A stretch of 64,000 nucleotides of DNA, from contig OZ234495.1 in NCBI GenBank assembly GCA_965153455.1, positions 18,596,875 through 18,660,874 of the forward strand. The letters are read 5' to 3'. This DNA is from Sphagnum compactum. Taxonomy: Eukaryota; Bryophyta; Sphagnopsida; Sphagnales. The position numbers and the translations under genes were made by a program. Shown here one piece after another: positions 1-13,061 of this stretch. The stretch's first letter is position 1, and every line of letters begins with the position of its first letter. Below the pieces are notes generated by a model, which saw only the letters and a list, made by a program, of their open reading frames with translations, was not told the DNA's origin and searched no databases.

Positions 1-1085
1 AAAACGGTTTGGGGTTTACAACTATTGGAAAGGAAATTACCTCATAACTTTCTTGTATTATCCAACCATCAAGCTTGCGTTTGTTGTTGTTAACTTTCTT
101 GTAGTTTGACATCCTTAGTCAACTACTAAGCTATTTTTGAACCTTTTGTGAAAATAATCATCAATGATAGAGACAATTTGGCACCATTAACATTTATGAT
201 AGTTTGTAGGTTGCTAAAAAGGAGCTTTAGAGCATGTTGGCTTGAAAACATCGAGGTTTGTGGCTTATGTGCATTTTACAACATTGAAGAAATGTGACTA
301 GCTTCTTGCACTTTTATTTTCTTTTGTCACCTTTTTTTTGTCTATTGGATTATTCACACATAACAACCACAAGGTTCTTGCGGTTTACTTTTCTTTTATT
401 ACCTTTTTTTTGGAAATGTTGGTTTGTTCAATTTCACACACAACGGCACCAAGTAAAGATTGTGACTTATGATTAATAAGGGCCATTACATTTTTAGCAC
501 ATGCCTTCATCATGTTTTCTGCACAACGTTAGATTTTTTTTTCCAATTTATTATTTTTCTGAAATTACTTCTTTCAAGTTTGCATGTTTACATTCTTCTT
601 TGTGAACTGATTTCATCTTTTATAATGTTTTGTAGTTTCGTGGAGTTAGGTTTCACAATTAGATTTTACTACAACCATGTTGTGTATGTTTTTGGTTTTT
701 ATATAATGGTTTCAAAAAATGATGTTATGTTGACAGTGTTGGCGATATTAATGACAAACTTGCTTGTGATGCAAGTGTAGACATGGTTACCAACAATTCA
801 AATGTTGGAAACATTCACCTTCTTGATGTGATAAATAATTGTTAAAAGATGATTAATTGCATTTTAAACTATAGAAAACCGAGTTCAAAAGTGGAAAACA
901 CACCATAAAAATTGATTGGTTGGGGGTTCTTTGTTGTCAATGACAACGTCCATGTTGATCTTATGAACCCGTAGATGTTGAACTGCATCATCTTTAGGTT
1001 TAGCAAACAATTAGTAATGTTGTAAACTAAACTTTTTTTTTTTGGCAAGACCATCAAGTATAGTAAAGCAAATGTTGTTATTCCC
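1..1085. other. AT-rich intergenic DNA, no gene seen
   Basis: The stretch is AT-rich with frequent stops in all frames. I see no conserved protein segment, RNA gene or clear repeat. It probably belongs to the same transposon-rich block as the next 9 kb. Confidence 0.5.
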
Positions 1086-3090
1086 ATGAAAACTTATGTA
1101 GATTTTGCACATCCTTGGTTGGTTGAAAAGAAAAAGTTGATATTAATTGAAAAATCTATGGCTAAGGGTTTTGAAACAAATCACATTCAACAATCAAGGA
1201 AGAAAAAGGTTGAACCATATGGGTTAACAATCACCGCATTTTTTGGTTCAACAAATCCTTACAAACATGGTGATGAACCACAACAAAGGTTTTTCAAAAA
1301 CCTTGTGCTTTATATTTGTAAAGACTATCAGCCTTTTTCCACATGCGAAAACATCTAACTACATAGGTTACTCTTATGCCAATCTCCATGTTTCATTTTT
1401 CCATTTTGTTCATTTATTGTCGAAACAATGTTGTTTGAAATGGTCCAAAAGACCATGGACTTGCATGTGTTGCCTAAGCTTAAAACTATAACCATAGTTT
1501 TTACTAGCTTTGATTTCTGGATGTCCAAAGGTGGCATAGACACATTTGCATTACTCACTAATTATTTGGATGAAGTTTGGACCCCTATGCATGTTACTAT
1601 AGGAATGTTTAAAGTGCATGAAACAATTGGCAACTCCATGACTTTTCAACTCCAAGCATTGTTGGAAAACTTTGGATTAATCCACCATGTGATTGCTTTT
1701 GTGAAAGATGAATGCAATAACTTGGGATCTATGGTTACAACATTGCAATCTATTATTGATTTTGAGTTTTTGAAGTTGTTGTGGGTTTATGAAGGTACTT
1801 GTGATGTTTAAAACGTGCCAATATGCAGCCAATGATGACAAGGTTTTTGTGAGTTTTATTTTCGTAAATGTGAAAGAAACTCAAACTAGTTTGTAGAAAA
1901 TAATTGCATGGACAAAAGAATTAGGGGAAGGGAGGTAGGCATGGGTCAAGGCTTGCATTGAAAGTGGGAAGCCACGCTAGAAGCTAAAAGATCTCGTCAG
2001 TTGTTAACAAAGTTATAATGTTTGAAAAGACATTGGAACTTAAACAAGCTATTCTATTGTGTTTTGGGAGGTAGAAAACATTTAGTTTGCAATAGTGACT
2101 CGTCCCAAAGGCCCAAGGGTGGGCCATTGTTGAAACTATCATTGCTTGTTTGAATTCTAGTGGTCAGTGTATGTGTTATGAATTAGTCCAAAGGTCATTA
2201 GTTGTTGTCTAATACCTTGTTTATTACAATTAATTTGATTATGGCACTAGAATTTGAGTTGGATCCCCTTGCTAATGGTTCTGAAACATTTTATCAAATT
2301 GATGTTGAACTCCACCTTTTGAGAAGAACCATGCGGTGAAAGGTTGTGAAGGTGATAAGACCTTTTCTATAATTTCTAAAATCTTTTGATTCCTATTAAA
2401 TGCACAATATGTTGGCCTTAATGTTGGATTCCCAATTCAAATCCTTGCGGGTTTTGAAAGTTATGTGGGGCACATAAATGTTATTTACCTTGTAGTTGAA
2501 TATGACGCGAAAGAAGTGATCCCACTTCTAATGACAAGTTTTGAACAATTAAACCCAACTATCCAAGCCTAGACAACTACAATAGCTCATGAATTTACTA
2601 TTTTGGGTGAAGATGAAGAAAGATTTACATGAACTTGGTACTGGGGCATCCATGGAAGAATCTTCACGAACATTGGTTGTTAGCGAACTATCTTTGTTTT
2701 AGAGGTTAAATCTACCCCTTCGTTTACATATGTTAATTCATTAACTTGGTGGTAAACCCATGAAGGTCAATTGCAAATGTAAGCTTCCTTGCCAAACTAA
2801 TTATTAGGGTTCCTAGATCTCAAATTGAAACATAAAGGGTTTTTAGCCTAGCTAGTGTCTTGATAACTTTTAAGCATTATCATTTACAAATAGAAAATTT
2901 GGACCGAATTATCACAATGGTAAAAACATGGTTTGATGACCCACATTTAAATTGTACACCAAACGTAGACCTAAAGGACTACATGGAGGTTGAGGTTGTT
3001 TTAGTTAAAGAAAATAATGAATTGATTGAAAAAGTTGATATTTTGAAAAAGTCAATATTGATAGGGATATTTGATTCATTTATACCCTAA
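1086..3090 (+). mobile_element. decayed hAT-like (BED/hAT) transposase pseudogene
   Basis: Fragments in shifting frames read as a plant hAT-type transposase. From 1086 a piece contains KDYQPFSTCENI. From 1428 a 127-residue open piece carries the hAT signature region (SFDFWMSKGGIDTFALLTNY, then W-T-P and VHETIGNSM, then IAFVKDECNNL). From about 1810 the next part, KTCQYAANDDKVF, continues in another frame and is broken by several stops. Weaker matches to the C-terminal half appear up to the open piece at 2860-3090. An active enzyme would cut and paste DNA; this copy cannot, because frameshifts and stops break it at least six times. I could not find terminal inverted repeats or target-site duplications, so the ends are approximate. 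A domesticated gene is unlikely given the disruptions. Confidence 0.7.
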
Positions 3091-3408
3091 ACCTTATTTT
3101 TTATTTCTCACTTCTCATTAATCATTCAATTACTTACTTGACCTTAATTATATTTTTCTATCCAAATTTGATGTTGTACTTGGTTAACAACTATTCAATT
3201 ATGGACTAATTTATGGAACTAAAACAATATAAAAGTTGTTGATCAAGTTATTGGGAGCTTGGATTTTTTGGGGGGTTATGTGTGTGGGATTGGGGTGTTT
3301 GGGCTAGTTTTATGTTTATGTGGGTTTTGGTTTTTTGCAAGTAGCTTGTGTTACAATGGCCAAAGTTTTTTTAAAACTTTGGTTCAATTACTTGCAAGTT
3401 ACTTCATT

Positions 3409-6400
3409 TCAAATCTTTGAATATGCATGGTTTTGCATGGCTAACATGTGAAATTTGGCATATATAACCTTGATGCATATTTGGAAGTTACCACAAATAT
3501 GAAAACTAGCAAATACATAATCGACAATGAATGAAAAACTTCCATGGATGTAAGGAATTGTTTGAAATATCCAAATGCATATCCTTCTAATGAGTTTTTT
3601 AATAAAAATCTCTATTATGTATCCTTTAGACCAATCCAAAAAACTATAATTAGATAACACTAATGATAACCATGTAATTTTTTCTACATGTTGGATGAAG
3701 TTGGTTGTGTTAACAACTTGTGAATGTTTTGTTTAATAATTGCAACTTAGTTAGGGTTCATCCTATACTTGGTTTGATGTGCTTGTGAAATGAAAATCCA
3801 ACTCAATTATGTGTTTGGCCAATTCTAATGGTATTTCTTTGAGGTCCTTGTAAGTCCAAATGAAAACATCCATGTACTCTTTCAATAATTGTTCCAATGC
3901 ATTCATTTTGTTGTGAATAAGATGTTCATACCTTAATGTATTGTGGACTAACTTTTATTTCTAAGCTCAACTTAACTAACTATTGGTCTTTAGTTCATGT
4001 TTAACTAACAATATGTACTTATTTTACTTACCTTCGCTAATGTTTCACCAATAAGTACATCCATTAGTTATGAAGGTAATAAATTTCTTGATACGTTTTG
4101 TTCTAAAATAATTATGGGTGAAAGCATCGTAAGGTATACACAAAAAGTAGTGTAAGCAACAAAATATTGGGGTCCCTAAAGAAAAGGACTAACAAGTAGA
4201 TGATTTTATGGGGATAATAATTTTTTTTTTGGGTACATTATTTCTTAACTCTTGTTTGCATGGACTTTAAAAGCTAAATTGTTGTAGCCATGTTTTTAGC
4301 TACTTGCAAGTATTTGAATTAGACCTAAAATTTGTGGTAATTTGAAAAATAAAGTTCAAATATTTGAAAATAGGTGAAATCCAAGTATTTGGTTGTTTTT
4401 TTAAGCACCTCAATATTGATGTGGTGAACATTCTAATATATGTATTTTAGTTAATCGAGTTTGTTTTCATAACTAAAATCATCCCCAACCCCTAAACAAG
4501 GGGGATACTATTGGGGTATTTTCTCAAGTCCGAATGATATGACACAAATTACTTTTAAAAGTTAAAGGGAGACTAGAGATGCCCATGAAAAAAAAAAGTT
4601 TCATTTATTTTGAAATACGAAAGGAAGGTTAGAAGTTTGACATTTTGTTTTTTGTCGTGTTTTCAAGTAGAAAACAAGGTAACAAGTATGTACGAAATAT
4701 CTTGCTTGCACCTTTATAGGTGTTTTTTGGGAATTTATGTGGTTGTTACCACATTATCTTTTTCTTCATTTTTTAACTATATCGTTGAATTTTTTATTCT
4801 TGTTGTTAGTCTTTCCATGATTGTATTGACCATCGATGAAAAAACTATTCCTGTAGGTAAACTAATAGTTCTTATAGAAAATAATTCATGTTCAATAATA
4901 AACATAACATCTTCATCATCATTTGTTATGCCATAACATACACAAAATCATAACACAACAATATTTCACATTACTACCCATATTATTCACATTACTACTT
5001 GTATGTTTAGTTATAACTCTAGTTCTATTACCCTCAATAGTGACCATATTGTTGCCCTAATTGTGTGTCATTTTGGCATCCTTTAACCTTGGTCTAACCA
5101 ATAACGTATAACAAAAAAAATCCACCACATTGTCTGTAGTACAATAAATATAGTTACATAGGGCATGCCACGTGCATACATCCTTAGATCTTGGATTGAT
5201 CCCACTAGTTTGGTAATGGTTTGATCTATTGTCTTGAAGTAATATGGTGTAGGGGTTTTGGTTTACTAAATCGAACTTGGTTATCTATTCTTTAGTGATA
5301 ATGTTAACACCTCACCTTCCATCCAACAATACATCCTTTATGGTATTCTTCGTAACTTGTATCTAAATAACTATTTGAGCTCCGCATTGTTGCACACTAC
5401 TAGTGATGATCAACTATTTTTATGTTTTCATATATTTATGTCAATGTCAAATTTAATGTAAATTAATTTACATTTCATGGACATGAAAAGACACACGTTA
5501 ATTTGTTTTTTTATATCCATGTTGGTGGATAGGAAAAAGGAGCGAAGTAGTTATAAAATGGAGGTAGTTATTAAGAAAGGTGGGAGATAGTTATTATGAA
5601 AATTGATAGGAAAAGGAAGTAATTATGAAGTAATTAGGCTTGAAAATGAGGTAGTTATTTCTAATTTGTCTTTGGAATGGTTTAGGGACGACCATGTAGA
5701 ATGGTCATGTAAAAGCGACATACAAAACTTTTTGCAAAGAACCCCATATAAACTAATTCCTACATCATTAGAATTAAATGTGATTATTTAAGCAATTACA
5801 ACCATGTCTATATCAAGTACCAATGGAACTACCAATTTTTTAAATATTATTTTAGAGCATCCTTGTGGTTTTGCTGGCAAACAATTTATACCATAATTAT
5901 TTTTTGATATTAGGGGCTATTTTTAACAATTGTCCAAAGTTCAAGGTATAGCTAATTTCCAACATTTGTTTATTAATATCTTGGAAAATATTTTTTATAA
6001 ATATTAACCATTATAAGGAACAAAAGGTACTTCTTGTGGTTTTTATGGTTTTGTAGGTATTATCACTATATTTGGCATTCTTGCCCAACTACTATTCCAT
6101 TTTCCCATTGTTGTTTGAGGTACACCCATAGGTGAAGTAATGGTTTTCATCTTTTGTATGGTTTTAACCATGAATTTCTTTAGACATTCCTTTACTTCTT
6201 AATTTGATACATTTTTTTTTTTTCATGTTCGTTCCTTGAACACCTATTATTTAGTTACCTCGATTCTAGTGGTTGCCACATCACATCCACCATGTTTATT
6301 GATAAAATTGTAATTTTCAAGTCAACTACGAGTTTCTTTTCAATAGCGTTACCTCCATTGTATTTGAACATGTTCTACATCTCACTAAACTTTGGACAAT

Positions 6401-7100
6401 TCTTCAATTTACATGCATGATGATTCCATAAATGTGACAAGGATAGTTTGGTTGCCTATGCATTAACTTTTGACACTATCACAATCATTTATTCTTTTTT
6501 CTTACATCATGTTTACATTGTTGTTGATGCAATGACATTTTGTCCAATACATGTTTGGTTTTCCTTTTACAATTTGACATGTTGGTGTTATTGTGGTTTT
6601 CAATCCATATAAAACTATAAAAAAAACTTTGTGCTTTAAACTATGACATTTTTAATTTACAAAATCACTTAATTATGAACATAATATGGATGAAATAATG
6701 GTTGAGGAATCCAAACCATAATTGGTGTTCTTTGTAGTTCTTCATCATCTACGTTATGTATTGAATATCTAAAGTTTAGATTATGTAGGGTACCACCCAA
6801 GTTAGTTTGCACAACTTTCCAATATTGTGTTTTTTCATGTTTAATTTATTCTAAATCATGTTCATAGCATGATTTACAAAGCTTTCTTGTATCGACCCCT
6901 TGATGTTTGTTATCCTTGTTTGTTTTTGGAATGTGTTGAACATATTCTAAATTGTGCATATCATGGTGTTCGTAGGATTGTAGATTTTTAAAAGTTCTCC
7001 CTTGCATCTATTGCTTCAAAACTACAGGTGTGGTTTCAATTGCATTTTCTTCCCAATCATTTGGGTTGACTATGGGTTGCATTTCCTTCAAGGATTAACA
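3409..7100 (-). mobile_element. decayed Ty3/gypsy retrotransposon (gag-pol fragments)
   Basis: Read on the minus strand, several blocks match plant Ty3/gypsy polyprotein. At about 5410-5000 there is a protease-like DVLLDGR-GVNIIT followed by RMYARGMPYVTIF and RLKDAK. At about 3935-3810 there is the linker before reverse transcriptase, MDVFIWTYKDLKEIPLELAK. At 3700-3600 there are NFIQHVEKITW and FLDWSKGY, the start of the RT palm. A His/Cys-rich patch near 6440 may be a worn zinc knuckle, and long low-stop stretches continue to about 7100. The remaining RT, RNase H and integrase are missing: the element stops at about 3409, next to the hAT relic. Many in-frame stops show it is dead. No LTRs were recognised. 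Confidence 0.6.
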
Positions 7101-8403
7101 ATATTGATTATTGGATTACTTTTATGTTTTCATAATAAATGCTTCCCATGGTTTCAATTTTTATCTTGAAGGCGTCATGTACCCTATAGGTTGTTTTTTT
7201 AGTTCTTGGCAGATGCTAAATTATATGTTGCACTCGTTCTAGTGTGAAAAAATACATCAATTCTTCATGCATATGCTACTCATCATCTTCTAATTCCATA
7301 GTTTCATCTTGCCAATTTGTTACATGATCCATTTGTCATTGTGAACTTTGAATCACCATTCAAAACATGCTTATTTATATTTGATATTATTCTTGATAGA
7401 CTTTTTTTTCACACTCAAACCCTTACAATGGTTGTGCCATTCAAGTCCTTGTCCTTAAAAATCAATAATTCTTTTGCATAAACATAAAGATTTTTTTTCA
7501 CATTGTCTTATCTATTTTTAAAAACAACAAATCCAACAAGACATAAAAATTTGATTTCTTTTTCAAATTCATTTTGGGGACGGTTACCAAATGGTAAGTA
7601 CTAATTCTTTATCATAAATATGTAATAGCTAAAACACATAATTAGAATTTACTTTTAATCAAAAAAATATGCAAAACTCACACCATCTACAAAATTAAGG
7701 ATTAAAATCATACTTCTAGTACCTATTTGTTGTATTTACATTTTTATACTTTGCAAAAAACCAGAATCAACATATGATATTATTTTCTTCATTTAGAAAT
7801 CTAATGTGTGCAACATGTGAAAAATACAACACCTAAAACTTACAAAATGTGTTAATGTTCAAAATCAAATGGGAAAGAAAATATATCCCAATTTTCCCTC
7901 CAAAACCTAAATTCAAAATGCAATTTTTAAATATGTTCTTCAACTAACTAGGGTAGGTGGGCCTATTCTTGTGACAAATAGTCCTAGAGAACAAAATAAG
8001 AATAAAGTCAATGTATGTTCAATTTTGGTAAATAGAAAGAAAAATTATAATATAGGTTCAAATGATTGAACAAAATTTGGGCATGTTTTTTATTTTTGGG
8101 AAATTTTTGAAGTTTTATTATAGGGGGGCATGTTGATGTGGCTAGGCTTACTAATTTCCACCACAAAGAGAACCTATAATCATAACATATGGAATATAAT
8201 TTCCAATATTCATTTTTTATTACTAAATTATTTCTATTATATCTCCACCTTCCATTTACTTATTACTGAACTATGTTTTATTATATTTCCAACATCATGA
8301 AATATATAATTACTTGTTAAAACAACATTCACAAATGAATGAGTATTTTGTTAATCGTTAAAAATTGAAATGACATTCCTCATGTTTTGTGTTCAATATT
8401 GTT
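7101..8403. other. AT-rich intergenic DNA, no feature seen
   Basis: Strongly AT-rich, with no recognisable protein, RNA gene or repeat. It may be the 5' portion of the neighbouring gypsy element decayed beyond recognition. Confidence 0.45.
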
Positions 8404-9345
8404 TCTTTTTTTGTAGCTTTAGCACAAATCGACAACAACACCTCAAGGTGGCTTGCGATCTTTTATCGCCTTTAGTGAGCATGTGTCTTCCTCCCTTTGA
8501 ACAACTTATCGAATAACAAATGGTTTGATTTCAAAATTCCATCTTGGAGCATTTGCACCATCATACCCTTTCAACATGTTCTTTGACATGATATCTGAAA
8601 TCCATCGTGTTCAAATCTTATCATGTTCTAGCCCTAGGGTGGGCATTTGGTTTATAGTTCAACTAGCCTTTCTAGCCTTTCACTTATCTTCCCCATCTTT
8701 CTCCATAACGCTCTAAATGTGACTTGGATTACAACATCTTTCAATTGCATGTTTCCTTCGATGCATGTGCACACATCCCATTGATGTTATAGGTGTCCAC
8801 CTTTTATGTTGCACTCATGACAATGAATGCATGGGCACCCATGATGCAATTCGCAACACTTTTGTTGCCATTGCACGAGAAGCCAACTTCCATGTGGGAC
8901 AAGAACAACTACACACACTTATTGCAATCATGTTCCATTCCTCTCATCGACAAGTTAACATTGTGCTCACCAAAGATGGAATTCGCACCCTAGTCAATGT
9001 TGTCATTATCGATCCAACACAAGTGGATTTACTTTGTCAATCTTGTGTAACTCGAAAATTTGTTGCCTTCAAAGCAACTCAAGCCAAAGAAAGGAGCTAT
9101 CGTAATTGACACCCCACTGATCATTTTCTCCATTTAGCAATTGAGGTGTTTGGATGTCTAAACAAACAAGTTGATGTGTTTTTACACGATTCTACCAATG
9201 CCATGTGGAACTTCAAAAGGCCAGAAGGCCTTCCTCTTTTTGTCTTGGTTACTTTTCTCCATCAAAAAATCTCAATTACATTACAAAAGTTGCAAACATC
9301 TTCCATCTTAAGTTGGGTGGTAATAGTAGGTCTAGCTATTTCTTG
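8404..9345 (+). mobile_element. reverse-transcriptase-associated C-terminal fragment (pseudogene)
   Basis: An open stretch at 8765-9109 continues in frame past a single stop to about 9345. It shows a pattern I associate with the C-terminal region after some non-LTR-type reverse transcriptases. A Cys/His cluster (CTHDNECMGTHDAIRNTF) is followed by a possible nuclease core (D-I/V-V-L-T-K-D-G...VVIIDPTQ) and an AKERSYR helix. The segment from 8404 to 8765 is a poorer continuation upstream, with stops. No RT palm is present in the window, so this would be a truncated relic. The family assignment is from memory and uncertain; a degraded host gene is the alternative. Confidence 0.4.
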
Positions 9346-11124
9346 ATTTCTACCCCTTCAAAGTGTACTCCCCATCACCACGACTGACCTCCTATAAGCA
9401 GTTGGTTGTTGAGACAAAGAGATATAGACATCTACTTTGTGTTAGCTTCACATCCTATAAATTAATCCTTTTTTTTTTTTCCCCTTGTACATTTTCTAGA
9501 TTTGCAACATGTTTATTAATAAAATTTTGCAGAATTAACACAATATTTGTTTTTAGTTGTATTCATCATTGTCCACATGATGAATAGTTAATGTGCTAGT
9601 ATGCTAATTTTGTGTTGTGTGTCCTCTGCAACAGTGAATTTACTCGTAGTCACCCAATATGGGTCCCTTTACTAGGACATGGATACAAGTTGGTGAACAA
9701 GAATAAGCCCATCCACCCTTCATGCCTCATTACACCTACCTTCATTCTCTCCTTAACGTTTGCATTTACATCTTGTTATTGAGATTGTGGATTGGGGCAT
9801 TAGGATCCCGGTCATTATCATCTCCATTTGACTTTGAAAACTTGGAAATGGACAAAGGGTGTAGCAGAATAGAGAATAGACCTCACCCAAGTCTGTTATG
9901 AAGTAGGTATTTTGTCACCCTTGGGCCTGGCTATGTATACTTTGACTAGGTTGATGGCATGCCTGTAGGCTGGCAAATGGTAAAAATACCCTAAAAATAC
10001 ACCAAGAAACATACCCTCCATTTGCACCAAGAAAATCAGTGCAGATTTTGAATAGTCTAACATCCATCTTTTCTAAATAAGGAATTGGTGAAGCAAGAAA
10101 CTACAAAATAGAGGCCCAACTTAGTGAGACTCTCAAAGCTTGAAATCATTCCAGAAGTTTGAAGCAATTGCAAGGGAGGTTTGCAGTTACTCACTCTAAT
10201 ATTGCCAGTTATAGATGTATAAGCTTGGTAGAAACTTTTGGGGGATGGTAATAATGAAACAATGCAGCTGTAATTAAATAAACAACGCAATCTTCAACTG
10301 TACTGATGCTTTAGGATTTTGTACTATGGGACAGACCCAGTACGGTCTGTTCCTCCCAGGAACACACTGAGCTGACAAAATGAACCATCGTTCAAGTAGA
10401 TACTGTATTCTGATCCCAAGCATAACTGGTTTTCTCACTACCAATTCACATTTCAATCATGTTCTCAGTATTTCAACCACATTCAAGATTCAACATGGGA
10501 TACAGTCCAAGCACAAGAGCCATATGCAAAATTCTGCTCCTCAGAAATACTGACAGATGGAACTCATTACTGTTCTTAAGAATCTTTCCATCTGGAACAA
10601 ACACTCAGATCAAGCACCCAGGATCTCTAGATGAAGCACTTTGCTACACCATGGAAAGAACACCAAAACAAGTACACTTCATCCTCGAGAAGTCATGAGA
10701 AGATCATTCAGAGCAGTTAGTTGCACGTCCAATGCATGCACAGGTGATTTACCTGGAGACAGTATCAGCCAACAAAAATGTGTTCAAAAAGTTAGCATGA
10801 AATATGTGATCACAGGGAAATGTGATATCATTCAGGTTCATGTGAAATGTGGTAAGGGATGAGGGTTTCAAAGCATTTCAACAGATGTAATAGGATTTAG
10901 CCAAAAAAGCCAGCGAGGCTTATATTTTTGACATTCCTAGTTTGGTGAAGTCAATGTGCAAAAGCTGTTGCAATGATGGAATCAAATGACAAAGCAACTT
11001 CAGAGTCCAAAGAATCCTTGATTCAGATTGCACACATGTACCCCTAGGATTACCCTTAAGCTCTCATAGAAAACAGCATCACTGTAGAAAAATCCAGTGA
11101 GAACACCACCAATTGGCTCCACTT
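9346..11124. other. intergenic DNA and probable RPS5 3' flank
   Basis: I see no coding segment I can support. The part nearest 11124 should include the 3' untranslated region of RPS5, which runs leftwards. Short open frames near 10460-10860 lack any recognisable motif. Confidence 0.5.
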
Positions 11125-12599
<1,475 letters not shown>

Positions 12600-13061
12600 C
12601 GTTGCCCAAAGATTCTCGGATTTACGAGACAAAGGAAAATGAAGCAAAAGAAACGAACTGCGTGCAAGCAAGCGACCGCCGCGATGGCGACGACGATGGG
12701 AAAAGAGAGCAACCACTTACAAACGCAGCCTACTTACTTCTAAGCCGCGGCCCATCAAACCCTAATTCCTGCCCTAGCAACCGGTGAAACCCTAGTATCC
12801 AACGGCTTTCCATCAACCCTCCTATATCGGACGGCTAGGCGAAGTCTAATCGATCTTAGCCTTTCCTCGTTAAATGTTACCTCTGTGACTGAAAACCCTA
12901 CAAAACCAGGAACCCTAAAGTAGTACCTCTCTACATATAACTTCGGGTCCTAGGGTTTGCTCTAGGGTTTAAGGAACGCCGGCTTTCTTTATCTCTTTGC
13001 AGCAGCCGTTGTGATCGCGCTCCGCTCGAATCGCTTCTTCCGATCAGAGGAAGCTTTTACA
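12600..13061. promoter_or_regulatory. bidirectional RPS5/fibrillarin promoter with telo-boxes and a site II motif
   Basis: The 462 bp between the two divergent start codons hold six telo-box-like sequences, in both orientations: 12757-12765, 12787-12794, 12893-12900, 12910-12918, 12951-12958 and 12963-12970. A GGCCCA (site II/TCP-binding type) lies at 12749-12754, and a TATA-like ACATATAA sits near 12933-12940 on the fibrillarin side. Telo-box plus site II is the known combination in plant ribosomal-protein and ribosome-biogenesis promoters. Both genes' 5' leaders must also fit in this interval. The motifs are seen; shared regulation is inferred. Confidence 0.75.
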
